Shown piece after piece: positions 1 to 11,818 of a stretch of 64,000 bases of DNA. This stretch comes from Sclerotinia nivalis (taxonomy: Eukaryota; Ascomycota; Leotiomycetes; Helotiales; Sclerotiniaceae), in assembly GCA_029531795.1 (NCBI GenBank), contig JAPEIS010000016.1, positions 1,922,001-1,986,000 of the forward strand. The letters are read 5' to 3'. Every line of letters begins with the position of its first letter. Within the stretch, counting starts at the first letter, position 1. Under the pieces are notes generated by a model that was not told the origin of the DNA, searched no databases, and was given only the letters and a program-made list of their open reading frames with translations. Position numbers and translations under genes: made by a program.

Positions 1-2170
1 GAAGTCCTCGCACTGTCATGCATTGATCCCAGTAACATCTTGAAGGTGATGCGATACTTTAATAAAGCAGAGTTTACAGATGCAAGAACTGGTTGACCAA
101 TGACAATATCCTTGGTATAGTCGCTGCTAGCCACCCATAAGCGTAATGCATCGGCGCCAAATCCCTGAGAAACATTTCCACCCTTCTTCTTCATCTTCAC
201 AGGCGGAAGAAGGGAACCGTCCATTATTTGACTTGGTGCTATTGTGTTTCCAATTGATTTAGACATCTTTTTCCCACTTTGATCGAGAGTAAATCCGTGT
301 GTAATCAATGTCTTGAAAGGTGCTTCGGAACTATCGGCAACAGCGGTGTGAGTCAACAAACTTGATTGAAACCAACCTCTATGTTGATCAGTGCCTTCGG
401 AGTAGACATCGGCACGTTGTTCGGTCTGTGTCCAACTGCTACCACTATCAAACCAAACATCCATAGTGTCTTTGCCTCGTCGATATTTACCGCTCATCCC
501 AGCTGGAATCCATGCCGGATCGTTCCCTGGATCTGACCACCATGCATCGATTCCTCGTTCTTCGATAACAGAGAGAATATGTGCAACACTCGTGTCAGTT
601 AATAAGGCTGTACCGTTTTCGTCATACAATGCAGGTATGGGAACACCCCAAGCTCGTTGCCTTGAGATACACCACTCGCTCCTCGACTTGATGAAGCTTT
701 CTAGTCTCTGCTTTCCAGTTTGCGGGATGAATGCCACATCTTTCAGCCTTTCCAAAGCAACACTTTTGACGTCTCCAACATCTGCAAACCATTGTTCTGT
801 GGCCCTGACAATGACGGGAAGTTTTGTTCGCCAATCATATGGGTATTTGTGCTTATACTTAGAAATGAACAGAACTTGATCTCCAAGAATTTTCAAAACT
901 TCCATGTTCCCATCATTTAGCACGGACTTACCTGACAAAGCACTTGGATCGTCAGGGAGAGCAACATCGGTAAAGCAACCAAGATCATCAACGGGGGCAA
1001 TAGCCTCTATACCAAGACGAGTGCAGACCTCATAATCATCCATACCATGACCAGGAGCGCAATGAACCAGTCCAGTACCGGATTCAGCCGAAACAAAATC
1101 CGCATGAATCAAAGGTTGGACATCAGAGTTTTGGCCACGAAGTTGGTTGGTATAAGTCAGGGTTTTGAGGACAGAACCAGAGATATCTTGCCGAACAACC
1201 TCGATAACTTTGTCTTTGAAGCATGAATCCTGTAGTGCAGAGAGCCTTGAGCCCGCAATGATGAGGTAATCATCATCGCATTTGACTATAGAATAAGTCA
1301 GGTCTTGATGAAACGCAATGGCTCTATTCGCGGGGAGGGTCCAAGGGGTAGTAGTCCAAATCAATGCCGAAAGTTTATTCAAATTGGGAACGGAGTCTCT
1401 AATTTCGTCGGAGATGTTCGTGATAGGAAATTTGATATAAGCTGATGTAGAAATATGTTCGTTATTGTACTCAAGCTCCGCTTCTGCAAGAGCTGTTCTC
1501 GATGATGGTGACCAATAGACCGGTTTGCAACGTCGAAAAATAAGACCTTTCTTGACCATTTCCTGGAAAACTGCTAGTTGCTTGGTTTCAAATGTCTTGT
1601 CCATTGTCTTCCAAGCCTTTTCCCAATCTGCCATAATACCCCATTCTCGGAAGCCTTTCATATGTTCCTTTACGGTTTTGCTTGCGAGGTTTCGAGCCGC
1701 TCGTCGTATTCCAATCGCATCCAAAATCCCTTCACCATCTTTATTCTTCTCGCGCTGTCGTTCAAGAGCCTTGATTTCAATCGGAAGGCCATGACAGTCC
1801 CATCCTGGAACCCACACAACTCGATGGCCTTGTTGGAGCTTGGTTCGACAAATGATATCTTTTAGAAGTTTATTCACAGCATGGCCAACATGAAGAGGAC
1901 CATTGGCGTATGGAGGACCATCATGAAGGATAAATGGCTTCTTAGCAGATCTTTCATGGCTTTGCCATTTGTAGAGATCATCGGAGCATCGTCGAAGGTA
2001 TTTTGGTTGCTCTGAGGGGATTGGTCGAGGACTGGTGATGTTGGAGTCAATTGATGGTTCGAAAATTTATCAACAATTGACAAACCAAACAAAATATTTG
2101 CTTACGGAAAGGAAGATTTAGGTAGTCTTAAAGTCGAAGACCATAATTTGACAGGAGGGCGAATTGACAT
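1..2170 (-). CDS. ISM1: Isoleucyl-tRNA synthetase, mitochondrial (5' part, truncated by window edge)
   Basis: Class I aminoacyl-tRNA synthetase that charges mitochondrial tRNA-Ile. Two exons are visible: 2106-2170 and 1-2031 (edge), separated by a 74-nt intron (2032-2105, GTAAGC...CAG). Joining them keeps the frame and gives about 698 residues of a protein that should be near 1000. Seen: an HVGH signature (the HIGH motif) at residues 69-72 inside PYANGPLHVGH, then GWDCHGLPIE, the CP1 editing-domain signature WTTTPWTLPAN, CAPGHGMDDY, WFDSGSSW, and KMSKS at 610-614 (bases 255-269). These motifs together point to IleRS rather than ValRS or LeuRS. The first 28 residues have R and K but no acidic residue, fitting a mitochondrial presequence. 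The start at 2170 is chosen because it is the ATG that leads in frame across the intron; a longer reading from 2328 ends in a stop. The anticodon-binding end lies outside the window. Confidence 0.95.
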
Positions 2171-4957
2171 TTTCTCTTGTCCATGGCCTCTTTTTCCTTA
2201 AGAGGTTTTGGATTGAACTTTTGCGGGGAGCTTGAAAGTTGTTCGTGCTCGTGCTGGAGGTAATTGAAATTATTCAGGCCTAACATACAAGGTTCATAAA
2301 ACACTTCCAAGTTGGAATCCAGCTGCATCTATTGAATATTGAATTCAACTCCACCATACATAAAAAAATTTCCAGTATAATTTCTGACTTTCTCCCCCTC
2401 GGTCGTCTGGCTTCTATAGTTGGATGATTCTTGTTGATATGCTTATTCACAGGCTTCATGACTTCTACAATCAATTTTCTATGACTTAAAATTCCTCATT
2501 GGCTGGAACTTGAGAGGAGAAAACTGTTGAACTCCCTAAATCTGCTTTTGATGTCCATTAGACAATATTTTATATTGTATGTTTATTCAGGTAACCTCGA
2601 ATATATCGAATACTTCAAATATATTGAATATATCAAGTATGTGGAAGCTCGAACAGCCAACCTCCATTCTTTTTCCTAGTAAGGGTCCAAAACGATTTCA
2701 CCAAGCAGACTCTATAGACTCAATCGAAATCTGAAGAAAGTTCTTCTCTCGTTTAGGTGACATATGAGGTTATCTTATATCCGTATTTCGAATGGTAGCG
2801 GAGTCATGAATTTACATTGAAAGGTTAGATCTACCGCTGAATCAAGGAGATGCGTACAGTGATTTATTTGATGTTCTCTCTCCTACCTTGCAGACCTCGA
2901 ATTTAAACATATATCTTCGATGGGTTCCCAAGAACATCTAGTTAGCATCAGCTCTCTGGTGTAGGGTATCAATTTTCATCAAACATTTATCCAGTTGTAG
3001 CAATCGTTTTTGTGTTGGTACCTGCATATTTCCCTCACAAACTTACTTCCTCATAATCCCCGCTATAACATCATTATGTGATATCAAACACAATGAAGAG
3101 ATGGATTTCCTATCCGTTACCCTATCTCTCCACCTCGAAGAGAATGACATCAGGGCTGAGCTCCGTCTAGCCATGCATCATTTAGCAAGAAACAATGGGA
3201 CCAATAGCATTTTGTGCACGGCAGCAATATTACAACGCTTAAACACAGCCACCACTCGTAGGCTATCGGGACAGTAGCACATTTTCAAACTTATCCCGAA
3301 GATTTACCTCATTGACAATCCCCGAATTTTAGCAAAGAACAAAGGAAAAGATGAATCATCGAGCTCGCAAAATAGCAACGCTGCATAGCCACACGGCAAC
3401 TTTTGATTATGTTCCAACAAACCCCTACCCATTGCCCGCCATAAACAAGGACAAAACACCAAAGCCTCCAGCTTTACTCCCGCGACCAACAATCAAAACG
3501 TGTGCCGTCAGAGATTCGTTCATTCATCCCCATCCCCTTTCCCTAACTGGATCGGATAACCAAATCATCTCATATTACCTTCTCCCCGGAGCGATCCATG
3601 CGATGAATTCGGAAGGATCTTATTACCGCCGCATTGTACAGTTTCTTTTCAATACAAGCTATCGCCAAGCATTTCCTCCCCCAGGAATAATATCTCCAAG
3701 GTTTTGTCGAAAAGATAATGCACGGCTTGCCGATAGATCCGCGATATAGGAGGGGCAAAATAATAATGTGAGAGCTCAGCGCTGTTAGAGGATTTGTTGT
3801 TACTTTAAGGGTATGGGATGAATGAAAGAAATTGACCTCGTCAAACTGCTGCGGTAAATGCAACAGCTATTATTACTTGGTACAATATTGACTGCATGAT
3901 TGCGCGTACGACGTGACTGGTGGCGGAATGTACCTTTATTCAGAGTCTAATTCGCATTCAGCTGAGTGTATTAGGACGAAAGGAATGTCAGATCCAAGAA
4001 GTAGTGATAACATTTGATTGGATGTTATAAACCCTACATTTTTCTTTAAGCAGGAAAGCATAACAAGCCTCAATCTTGGCTATACGGACACCTTTCTTTG
4101 GTTTCCATTTTATAAAAATCTGGAACGCTGCATCATTCATGATGGCTGGGGAGGGAGAGAATAAAGGAGTGAAAGTTTGATAACTTCCCCTAGGAATATA
4201 TCTAACACTGAGCGGGCAGTTGTGAACAGATGAAATAAAAGAAAAGATAACTCACCGCCCGGACTTGATTTCATCTCAATTATATCTGTTCATTTCTTTT
4301 TATTTTTAAACCAAAATTCGTACATAAATTCGAAAACTTTCCGTCCCCACTGTATAATACTCGATACATAGAGCTTACAAATTGTGCAACCGATGAGAAG
4401 GATGGGAAGTTTTATGGCACCTTTCAATTAAACGACACGGATCCTTTCTCGAAATCTAGATTTCTTACCATTCAAAATTTCAACCTGCACTTTCAGATTT
4501 AATATACAAAACAATAACTGGGTACCATACCGATCCCCCAAGATCTGCAGCTTTCTTTCCTTTTCATCCAATTAGCGCGAAAACAACGACCCATCGAAAT
4601 ATCGAAATAGCCTTGGTTTAAGGAACAAAGCTACTCGAGTATATAGAAAAGCTACTTCGGCAGCTAAGGAAGGATAGGGCTACCTTCTAAACCTAGTTTT
4701 TCTCAATGATCCAATAGTGATAGAGGATAAGGAAACTACTGTACATTCACGATACTATCACACTCCACCTGCGCCATTAGTCACACTCGCCGAAAGCAAT
4801 AAATACGATTCACTCATTTCTCCAGCCTCAGTTCTCTCTCTTCCATTTTCCTAGTCACGACTTTACCTTTAAATCCTCCTTCTTCCTCTCCTCAGCCGCT
4901 TCCTCCTCCTCCTCCTCCTCCGCCCTCCTATTGCTTTCATTCTAAAATATCGCAACA
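2171..4957. other. Intergenic region between the IleRS and protease genes
   Basis: This 2.8-kb stretch separates two divergent genes and should hold both promoters. Short overlapping readings on both strands at 3304-3863 have no recognisable domain and antisense partners of similar length, so I do not call them. A weakly repeated AT-rich run (ATATATCGAAT / ATATATTGAAT) lies near 2596-2640. From about 4840 to 4930 the plus strand becomes strongly pyrimidine-rich, ending in a (TCC)n microsatellite at 4901-4921, 37 bp before the protease start. CT-rich tracts are common just upstream of fungal start codons. I see nothing else. Confidence 0.6.
4901..4921. repeat. (TCC)n microsatellite in the protease leader
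   Basis: Seven tandem TCC units lie within a longer CT-rich tract, 37 bp upstream of the aspartic protease ATG, probably in its 5' untranslated region. Length variation between strains would be expected. Confidence 0.85.
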
Positions 4958-6679
4958 ATGGCCCGATCTACAATAATCTCGACTTTGCTCTTGAGCTCTT
5001 CGCTTTTGGGTTTTGCAGATGCAAACACAGTTCAAATGGGAATCGCCAAAAATCATGCCAATGAAGCAGCACAATTACAAAAGCGCCAACAATATCTTCA
5101 GCGTCGAGGAATGGGAGAGGTAATACGAGTTACAGAAAGAGCAGATACAGTAATAGCAGATTTGGGAAATGCCTTAACGAGTGGTCTATATTATGCAAAT
5201 GTTACAGTGGGAACTCCGGCACAACAGCTGAGTTTACAGATCGATACGGGTAGTTCTGATGTTTGGGTACCAAGTTCGAGTGCTAGTATTTGTGAGGATA
5301 CTAGAGATGGAGGATGTCCCGGTGGGAGTTGTATGTATTTCTATACTTTCCGAGCAAGTGTATGGGGGAGAATTGCTAACACAATACAGTTGACTCCTCC
5401 AGCTCCACAACCTTCCACGAAGTAGATGGAGACGCCTTCAATATTTCATATGTAGATGGAACTGGATCGACTGGAGATTATTTTCAAGATACCTTCTCGA
5501 TTGGCGGAGCTACAGTCAAAAGTTTTACGATGGGTTTCGCTACAGACACTTCTATTTCGATTGGAATCATGGGCATTGGATATAATAGCTCGGAGGCAAA
5601 TATTCAGACTGGAAATGGTACTACGTACCCGAATTTACCGAACGTCTTGGTTTCTTCAGGATTGATAAATAGTAATGCTTATAGCTTGTGGTTGGATGAT
5701 TTACGCAAGTTTCTTTTCTTCATAAGATAAATCTGGGAACGAAACTAATATCCACGTAGAATCAAGTACTGGCTCAATATTGTTCGGTGGTATCGATACG
5801 GAAAAATATGTTGGTGACCTTGTCACTGTTAATGTCTATCCAAGCTCTCGTGGGGGGTCGGTAACATCCTTCACTGTAGCTTGGACTTCTCTCTCGGTTC
5901 AATCCTCATCTGGAACAGATCAATTGACCCCAACCAATTTTGCTCAACCAGCCATCCTCGATTCTGGAACCACCATTACTCTTCTACCTGATGAGGTTGC
6001 CAACGTCATCTTCGAGGAACTTGGAGCAACAGTATCTCAACAGCTTGGCGCGGTAGTCGTTCCCTGTTCTTTATCTAAGAAGTCTGGAAGCATAAACTAC
6101 GGATTTGGAGGAGTGGATGGTCCTACTATTAAGGTTGATGTATCGCAACTCGTATTACCTCTCACCACAAGTGATGGACGTACACCAACTTACAGCAATG
6201 GTGATGCAGCTTGTCAACTCGGTATTCAAGCCGCCGGTTCGAACCCTACGCTATTTGGGGATACATTCTTACGATCAGCCTATGTTGTCTATGACCTCGA
6301 AAATAACAGAATTGGACTTGCGCAAACCGATTTTGATGCAACTGGGTCCAATATCGTACCGTTTGCAAGCGTAGGTGCAGCCATACCAAGTGCATCGAGC
6401 GCACCAAATGAAGCGGCTGTTACACAGACAGCTTCTGGCAACCCAAGGATTGGTGTTACGCCAACTGCGACTGGGACTGGTCAAGCAACTTACGATCCAA
6501 CTGCCACAGGATTGAATGCTGAAGCAGGCTTCACTTCAACAGCAACATCAACTAGCACTGGGAAGAAATCTGCAGGATCATCAGGTCCTGGACCATTTGA
6601 ATGGGCTAGAGTTTTCGTCGGTGGTATTGCGATGATAATGGTTGGTGTTGGTGGTGGGATCTTTACTCTTTTGATATAA
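4958..6679 (+). CDS. GPI-anchored (yapsin-like) aspartic protease
   Basis: Pepsin-family (A1) endopeptidase acting at the cell surface. Three exons: 4958-5330, 5390-5704 and 5760-6679, giving 535 residues. Seen: an N-terminal signal peptide (about residues 1-22), a propeptide with dibasic KR near residue 43, first catalytic motif DTGSS at 96-100, second catalytic motif DSGTT at 297-301, then a Ser/Thr-rich stalk and a hydrophobic C-terminus ending GGIFTLLI, which fits a GPI-attachment signal. The phase-1 joins restore family sequence (FDSSSSTTFHE after intron 1, LQSSTGSILFGG after intron 2). Intron 1 (5331-5389) is GTATGT...CAG with GCTAAC as branch site. Intron 2 (5705-5759) appears to be a GC-AG intron (GCAAGT...TAG); no GT donor nearby keeps the frame. 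Known relatives process or turn over cell-wall and secreted proteins; the substrate here is unknown. Confidence 0.93.
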
Positions 6680-7315
6680 TGAAGTTTGGGTTGTAGGTAA
6701 GATTAGCAGTGAAGGATATACATAAACTAAATACATTGTACATTATGCACTTACACAGCCATGTGTATCTTCATGACGCGATACCAAGGGAATATCATGA
6801 TTGGCGCAAAGAGTTTTTGTTTTAATGGTAGCGATAACATCAGTGGATGGGCATATTTGCATGGAGTGTTTCATATTTAGTATAGAAGGAGTGATATTTA
6901 GTTTAATAAACAGCATGAAATATGGAATATAGAGATATATATCTATAGGCATCATTTAAACGCCAGTCCAAATCTTCTATGCAAAGTGAAATCTGCGTAC
7001 GCAAAGGACCTGCAAATGGAAGAGATCTAGAACAGTTAGAACGATGAAATAGTCTAATCACGTGTAGATAAGATAGATTTCAAGAGCTCAAGCCTTTTGA
7101 TAACGCGGTTATCAAATCAATCATCCATAAGTTCAAACTTCAATCTTCCTCACAAGTTGCAGAATCCCCGCGTTCACATTGCACGACATATGCAGAGCTA
7201 TACCAAAATAATCTGCTAGCCAGTACTCAACACCAAACAGCTACCGAACGCCCGCCTCCCCGTCATATTTCCCAACAAAATTCACAATTACAAACGGGGA
7301 AGACAAGCATACATT
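6680..7315. other. Intergenic region, protease 3' end to hypothetical gene
   Basis: Holds the protease 3' untranslated region and the promoter of the next gene on the same strand. AT-rich near 6890-6950 (ATATATATC run). A short minus-strand reading at 6743-6955 has no features of a gene. Nothing else seen. Confidence 0.5.
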
Positions 7316-8461
7316 ATGTCTACAAATGATCCTGATCCCCTTCATCTCCCATCCTCCCAAGCTCCAGATTACACAAGTCATCTATCTACTTCTCCTCGAA
7401 ATCTTTCTACATCTTCTCAGAATCCTCAATATTTATCGTATTCTCCACAAGAAACTAGATATTCTACTTCCCCTCTAGACACTCGGCATCTTTCACCAGA
7501 TCAACGTTTGTCTACCTCACCGACTGCTACAGAGCTATACATACATGGTGAACCTTTCCCAGAGCTACCCGATTATCCTTCACACGTCGCAGATCCATTG
7601 ATACATATTCAACAACCTTCCAACGAACAAGACGAGCTTTCGCAGATGCCTACCTCACAACCATCCTCTTTCGCTCCGTTCTTTACTCTAATAACGGATT
7701 CTACGGTGCTCGGTGATGATAAAGATGGGAATCCAAACACCCCTACTACGCATCATCCTAGCAGAATACATTACATATTTTCCGATGACCAAGATAGTGA
7801 AGATTTGAAAGACGCTTGTTTGAGATGCCTGCCGGATTTCTCAAATTCTTCGAATAGTAATTCTTTGACGAACAAAGATTCTGGGGATTTAAGAACTGCG
7901 AACGCGAGCTCTAGACCGGGATTATCGATTAGGAAAAGCAGGGATGGGAAGGGGAAGTTGAGGGAGGAAAGAGTTATTATAATTGATATGAATGAAACTG
8001 GGGATAGAGTGGTTAGGGCACAAAGTTTAAGTGATAAATGGCAGGTTATGGGATGTGAGATTGGGAAAGCACCTATATGGGAGAGTGCAGGGGAGGAGGG
8101 TGGAGAGAATAAGGAGAAGGAAGGTGGATTGATGTTGAGAATTGATGGGGTGGGTATACCTATTTTGAAAGAGGATAAGGATTTGAATAGGAGTAGGGAG
8201 AAGGGAAAAGGAAAGGAAAACGATGATGAGAATGGAGAAACTGAGAAATTGGATATGGACAAAATTCTCGAGGGATTCGATAAGCAAATGAATGTTCTAC
8301 GCACAGTTATCGGTGGTGTGGGATGGGATCATGGTGACCAGGGAGTGAGTAATATGGACGGGGAAGGAGATGAAGGAGATATAGTAATACCGGGCGCAGA
8401 ATCAATGGCAGAAGGACAGAAAGAGCGAGAGAGAGAAGGAGAGGCTTTTGAAGCTTCTTGA
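7316..8461 (+). CDS. Hypothetical low-complexity protein
   Basis: A single open frame of 381 residues starting at an ATG and ending in TGA. I recognise no family. The first 100 residues are rich in Ser, Thr, Pro and His with a repeated S-T-S-P-x-x-x-R-H/Y-L style (STSPRNL, STSPLDTRHL, LSTSPTATE). The middle contains a more ordered stretch (around 180-290) with IIIDMNETGDRVVRAQSLSDK and GLMLRIDGVGIPIL, and the C-terminal third is charged and Glu/Lys/Gly-rich. No signal peptide or membrane segment is visible. Codon use resembles neighbouring genes, and the alternative frame on the minus strand is only the antisense shadow of the charged half. It is probably a fungus-specific, largely disordered protein; the function is unknown. 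Confidence 0.65.
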   Translation: MSTNDPDPLHLPSSQAPDYTSHLSTSPRNLSTSSQNPQYLSYSPQETRYSTSPLDTRHLSPDQRLSTSPTATELYIHGEPFPELPDYPSHVADPLIHIQQPSNEQDELSQMPTSQPSSFAPFFTLITDSTVLGDDKDGNPNTPTTHHPSRIHYIFSDDQDSEDLKDACLRCLPDFSNSSNSNSLTNKDSGDLRTANASSRPGLSIRKSRDGKGKLREERVIIIDMNETGDRVVRAQSLSDKWQVMGCEIGKAPIWESAGEEGGENKEKEGGLMLRIDGVGIPILKEDKDLNRSREKGKGKENDDENGETEKLDMDKILEGFDKQMNVLRTVIGGVGWDHGDQGVSNMDGEGDEGDIVIPGAESMAEGQKEREREGEAFEAS

Positions 8462-10393
8462 ATATTATCACTGGATATGAATGTATATTTTTAATGGGCA
8501 GGATGGTTTGGGAATGGAATCAGGAAACGGATTGGGAATGGAATTGTATATATAACTAGGTAATGACTCCAAGACACGGCAACACAGCACGGCATGGCAC
8601 GGAATGGCATAGGCGCAATTTTATTATATCATGATAGACAGACATGACATGACATTGAGAGGAAATTGGGAGGTATATTATAGGAATAGGGGGCGAGATG
8701 TTGATGGGTTCATGGCATTCTTACCATTTGAATGAATGGATTTTTGGAATGTATCGTATCTATCTTTAGTTAATTCATTTCATTTCAACTCACTTCACTC
8801 GCTCAGTGCTACATAATAGGAATTATAAGATTACTCGAGTAAATGATTAAATATACATATTCGTTTTTTAATCATTTCCTTCATAGGGCTTCCTACTCGT
8901 TATATGGGCTGAGATAAAATAATTTTCTTCTTATACTGAAATGGGAATGTGAGAGTGAATGGGTGTAGAAGGAGATGAAGGTGTATAGTAGTATATGGTG
9001 GTGAAAGGAATTCAAGAGGTAGATGGGAGGAAGAATGGGTGGGTGTATGAGTGTATGAGTGTATAAGTGAATACTATTGAATAGGTGATGTATCAGGATC
9101 AAGGATTGGGGTTATAAAATGGAATGTGATGGGATGAAAGTTTGGGATTCAATTGTGTACAGGGAATGGTTATGATGATAATGATCTCGGGAGGATGAGG
9201 TGAGGAAATCATGTCTATGAGATAGGCTAGGAGGGATAATATAGATAGGGTGGGAAATCGAGGGTATGATGAGAAATGATATATATATATAGAGTGGAAT
9301 GGGTTGGGAGGGATAAAATGAAAACTTCGATATTAGATAAAGATTGAAGAGATAACTGAGTGAACGCGTAACGCACAACTTGATATCAGATCGATGAGTG
9401 AATACATGAATCATTCATAAAGTGTTTATCTAGCTAGTAGCAAATAGCAAATACATAATATAATCGAAGCTTAGCGAGGAGTGAATACTCCAACTATATA
9501 TAGACTCCAGATTCTGAAGCGAGAAGTACTAGGTAAAGTGAATGAGATGGGAATCAAAAAAGTAGAGTGAATACAGGGGATAGGATAGCGAAAAGTAATG
9601 TAGCTTGTGAGTAGAGGTAGAGATGTGGGAGTTTGGGGAGATGTGGATTTAATAGATGGGAGTGGAATGAGATAATCTTACAATGGGATGGAATGAGATG
9701 CGAGAAGTAAGTAATTGATAGTAAGTACAGATGAAGTAAATCAAATAGCCAAGAGTCCGTAACAAGACGAGGTGGAAACTCCATCTCAAGTACAATACAC
9801 AAAGTAAATTCACCACAAAACATCAACACACATCCATCTCAACAACACATCTACGGTAACAACCGACACAAACAAAAACACGCACATAGTAAGAATAAAA
9901 GAACATAAAACCATACAAATAATCCTTAAAATTCATTACAAAAAATGTTACCATATATTAAATCCACATCTACACTACAAATATACTATATATCCATCAC
10001 TCTGTGACACGCTCTCTCAAAACCCAAAGAAGCAGAAGAAACAAACTCCCTTCCCCCTATATCAAACGAAGCGAATGAAAGCAACATGCGTTACAACTAG
10101 AGAAAAAGTATGGTATAATTTTTCCTCCCACATAGACCCTTATTCCTACACAAAGAGATGATATTGTCTTGAAGGCACCTCTCTCATAGTGCTTGTGATT
10201 GAAAGGGCAAAATCTCCTTTCCTTCTTTCCTGCTCTTGAATTCTTGAACTAAAATCATCATACACGCCCAAATCTTATGCACAGCTCATTTGCTATGAGC
10301 TCCGTACAAACGTGCTTACTTGCGGAAAAGGTAAAAGAAACATGAAGAGCGCATCTGGGCCGGCCATTTATACAAACATTTCCCCCGTTAAGC
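8462..10393. other. Long intergenic region with purine-rich plus strand
   Basis: About 1.9 kb without a convincing gene. From about 8920 to 9800 the plus strand is strongly G/A/T-biased and poor in C, which creates several minus-strand readings rich in His, Leu, Ile, Ser and Tyr; their composition follows the base bias and they have no domain. Small direct repeats (GTATGAGT/GTATAAGT) lie near 9045-9070. The region should contain the 3' ends of both flanking convergent genes. Confidence 0.55.
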
Positions 10394-11818
10394 TCATGCA
10401 ACAAATTTTTTCCACTTTCTAACCACACGTGTAAAGTCTACACCTGGAACTACTGCTTTGTCTTCACTCCATTGCTTGCCTGGAACCACTATCTTTGATT
10501 CTAGGAAGCTCGCACCTGGTACGACCAATCTGTCCGATGTAGTAAAATCGGTACCTGGTATAACTGGTGCTGATCCAACGGTAGGGATGGATCTCTTAGC
10601 TGTTTTGTTATCGTTGTTGCTCTTGCTCGAGTTGGTGAAGTGTACAGCTAAGACAATTACGATAATAGCGATGATGATGACTGAGGTTTTCATGTTAGTA
10701 ATTGGAAGATGGAAGTAAGGGAGAGGCGAATGAATGCAAGGGAGACATACCAACAATTCCTAGGCAGTACCACTTCTTTCTATTTCTTGATCTCGCACTG
10801 ACAATTGCTGTGTCCATTTGTTGAACTCCCTTATCCAAATTCTCTACAACTTCTTCACCCTTCATTTCAATATTGACCACAGCAGCTTCTTGTTGCACAA
10901 CCAATTCTTCCATCTGTTGGAATAATGTGGCGATTTCTATGATATCCTTCTCGATCTTCTTGATAGCCTCGTTCCGTTGTTTAACAGCATTCAAAGTTGA
11001 ATTTGCTTGTCCTTGTCTGTTGCTCGTCATCAATGCCTGTTGGAACATTTGTTGGGGCTCCGCGTTTGGAACTGCATTTTGGACTTCTGATTCTGTGGCA
11101 TCGGGGTTTACAATTCGGTACTCTCGTCTCATCTGATCTCTGACCGCATGCTCGAATGCCATCTCTCTCGACTTGTATGTGTCCATTGTTTGCTTGAGTT
11201 TGCGTGAGACTCTTCCGATTTGTCCTTGATTCATTGGAGTTCCTGATTCAGGCATTCTCTTGAGCTTGGAAATTTCTTCGATGATAGCCTTGAATTGAAG
11301 AGCTGAATTGGACGCGATTTCATTCAGTTCTCTCGTTATGTATGATTGGTCAAGTTCATTTTGCAATCTCCCAGTAAGTTTGTCCAACTGTGCGGTATAT
11401 TGGGCAGCACCATCGATCTCGCGGTCGATATTACGGCATGCATTGAGAATATAGTTAGGGTCGACTTGTTGACCTGGTTGACTTCCATTCTGTGCTAAGG
11501 ATGCCATCTCAACATTTTGTCCTGGTTTGATGTCAATGGGATGATAATGACCATGTGCTCAAAGATGCTCACCACCATAAGAGTCTCGTCCCATCGCTCC
11601 CCCATTATCATATTGCGGTGATTGAGGATATCCTGGCGATGGTTGTTGGGCATAAGGATCTCTACCGCCATCACCATAACCGTTTCTATTTTAGCAATGT
11701 CAGTGAGATTTGTCGCGAGTGAGCACATCGAGTATTCGTCTTTGCAGATTGGATAAGAGTTGTCTGGTGTTTCGCGGTATGTGGATGAATGGTGAATAAC
11801 TAACCCATACTGTGCCAT
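10394..11818 (-). CDS. SSO1: Plasma-membrane syntaxin (Sso1/Sso2 type) with C-terminal repeat tail
   Basis: Qa-SNARE for fusion of exocytic vesicles with the plasma membrane. Four exons: 11805-11818, 11573-11685, 10751-11521 and 10394-10680, giving 394 residues; all joins keep the frame. Seen: a Gly/Tyr/Pro/Gln-rich N-terminus (MAQYGNGYGDGGRDPYAQQ), the NVEM lead-in typical of fungal Sso proteins, the three-helix Habc region, the SNARE helix with its central Gln in VVQQEAAV, the basic RNRKKW juxtamembrane motif, and a membrane helix (about 293-314) completed only after intron 3 is removed (10681-10750, branch TACTAAC). Retaining intron 3 would give a form without the membrane anchor. Unusually for a syntaxin, about 80 residues follow the membrane helix, including four PG-x-x-[F/W] repeats at 341-389. 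A first exon of only 14 nt is small but is supported by frame and splice sites. Confidence 0.93.

Noticed and set aside
3304..3863. Three overlapping readings of 62-132 codons on both strands
   Set aside because: No domain, no signal peptide, no splice partner, and similar lengths on opposite strands; chance frames.
7771..8304. 177-codon minus-strand frame
   Set aside because: Antisense shadow of the charged half of the 7316-8461 gene; Ser/Phe/Pro-rich, as expected from Glu/Lys/Gly codons.
8893..9829. Minus-strand readings rich in His, Leu, Ile and Ser
   Set aside because: Their composition is explained by the purine bias of the plus strand; no recognisable family.
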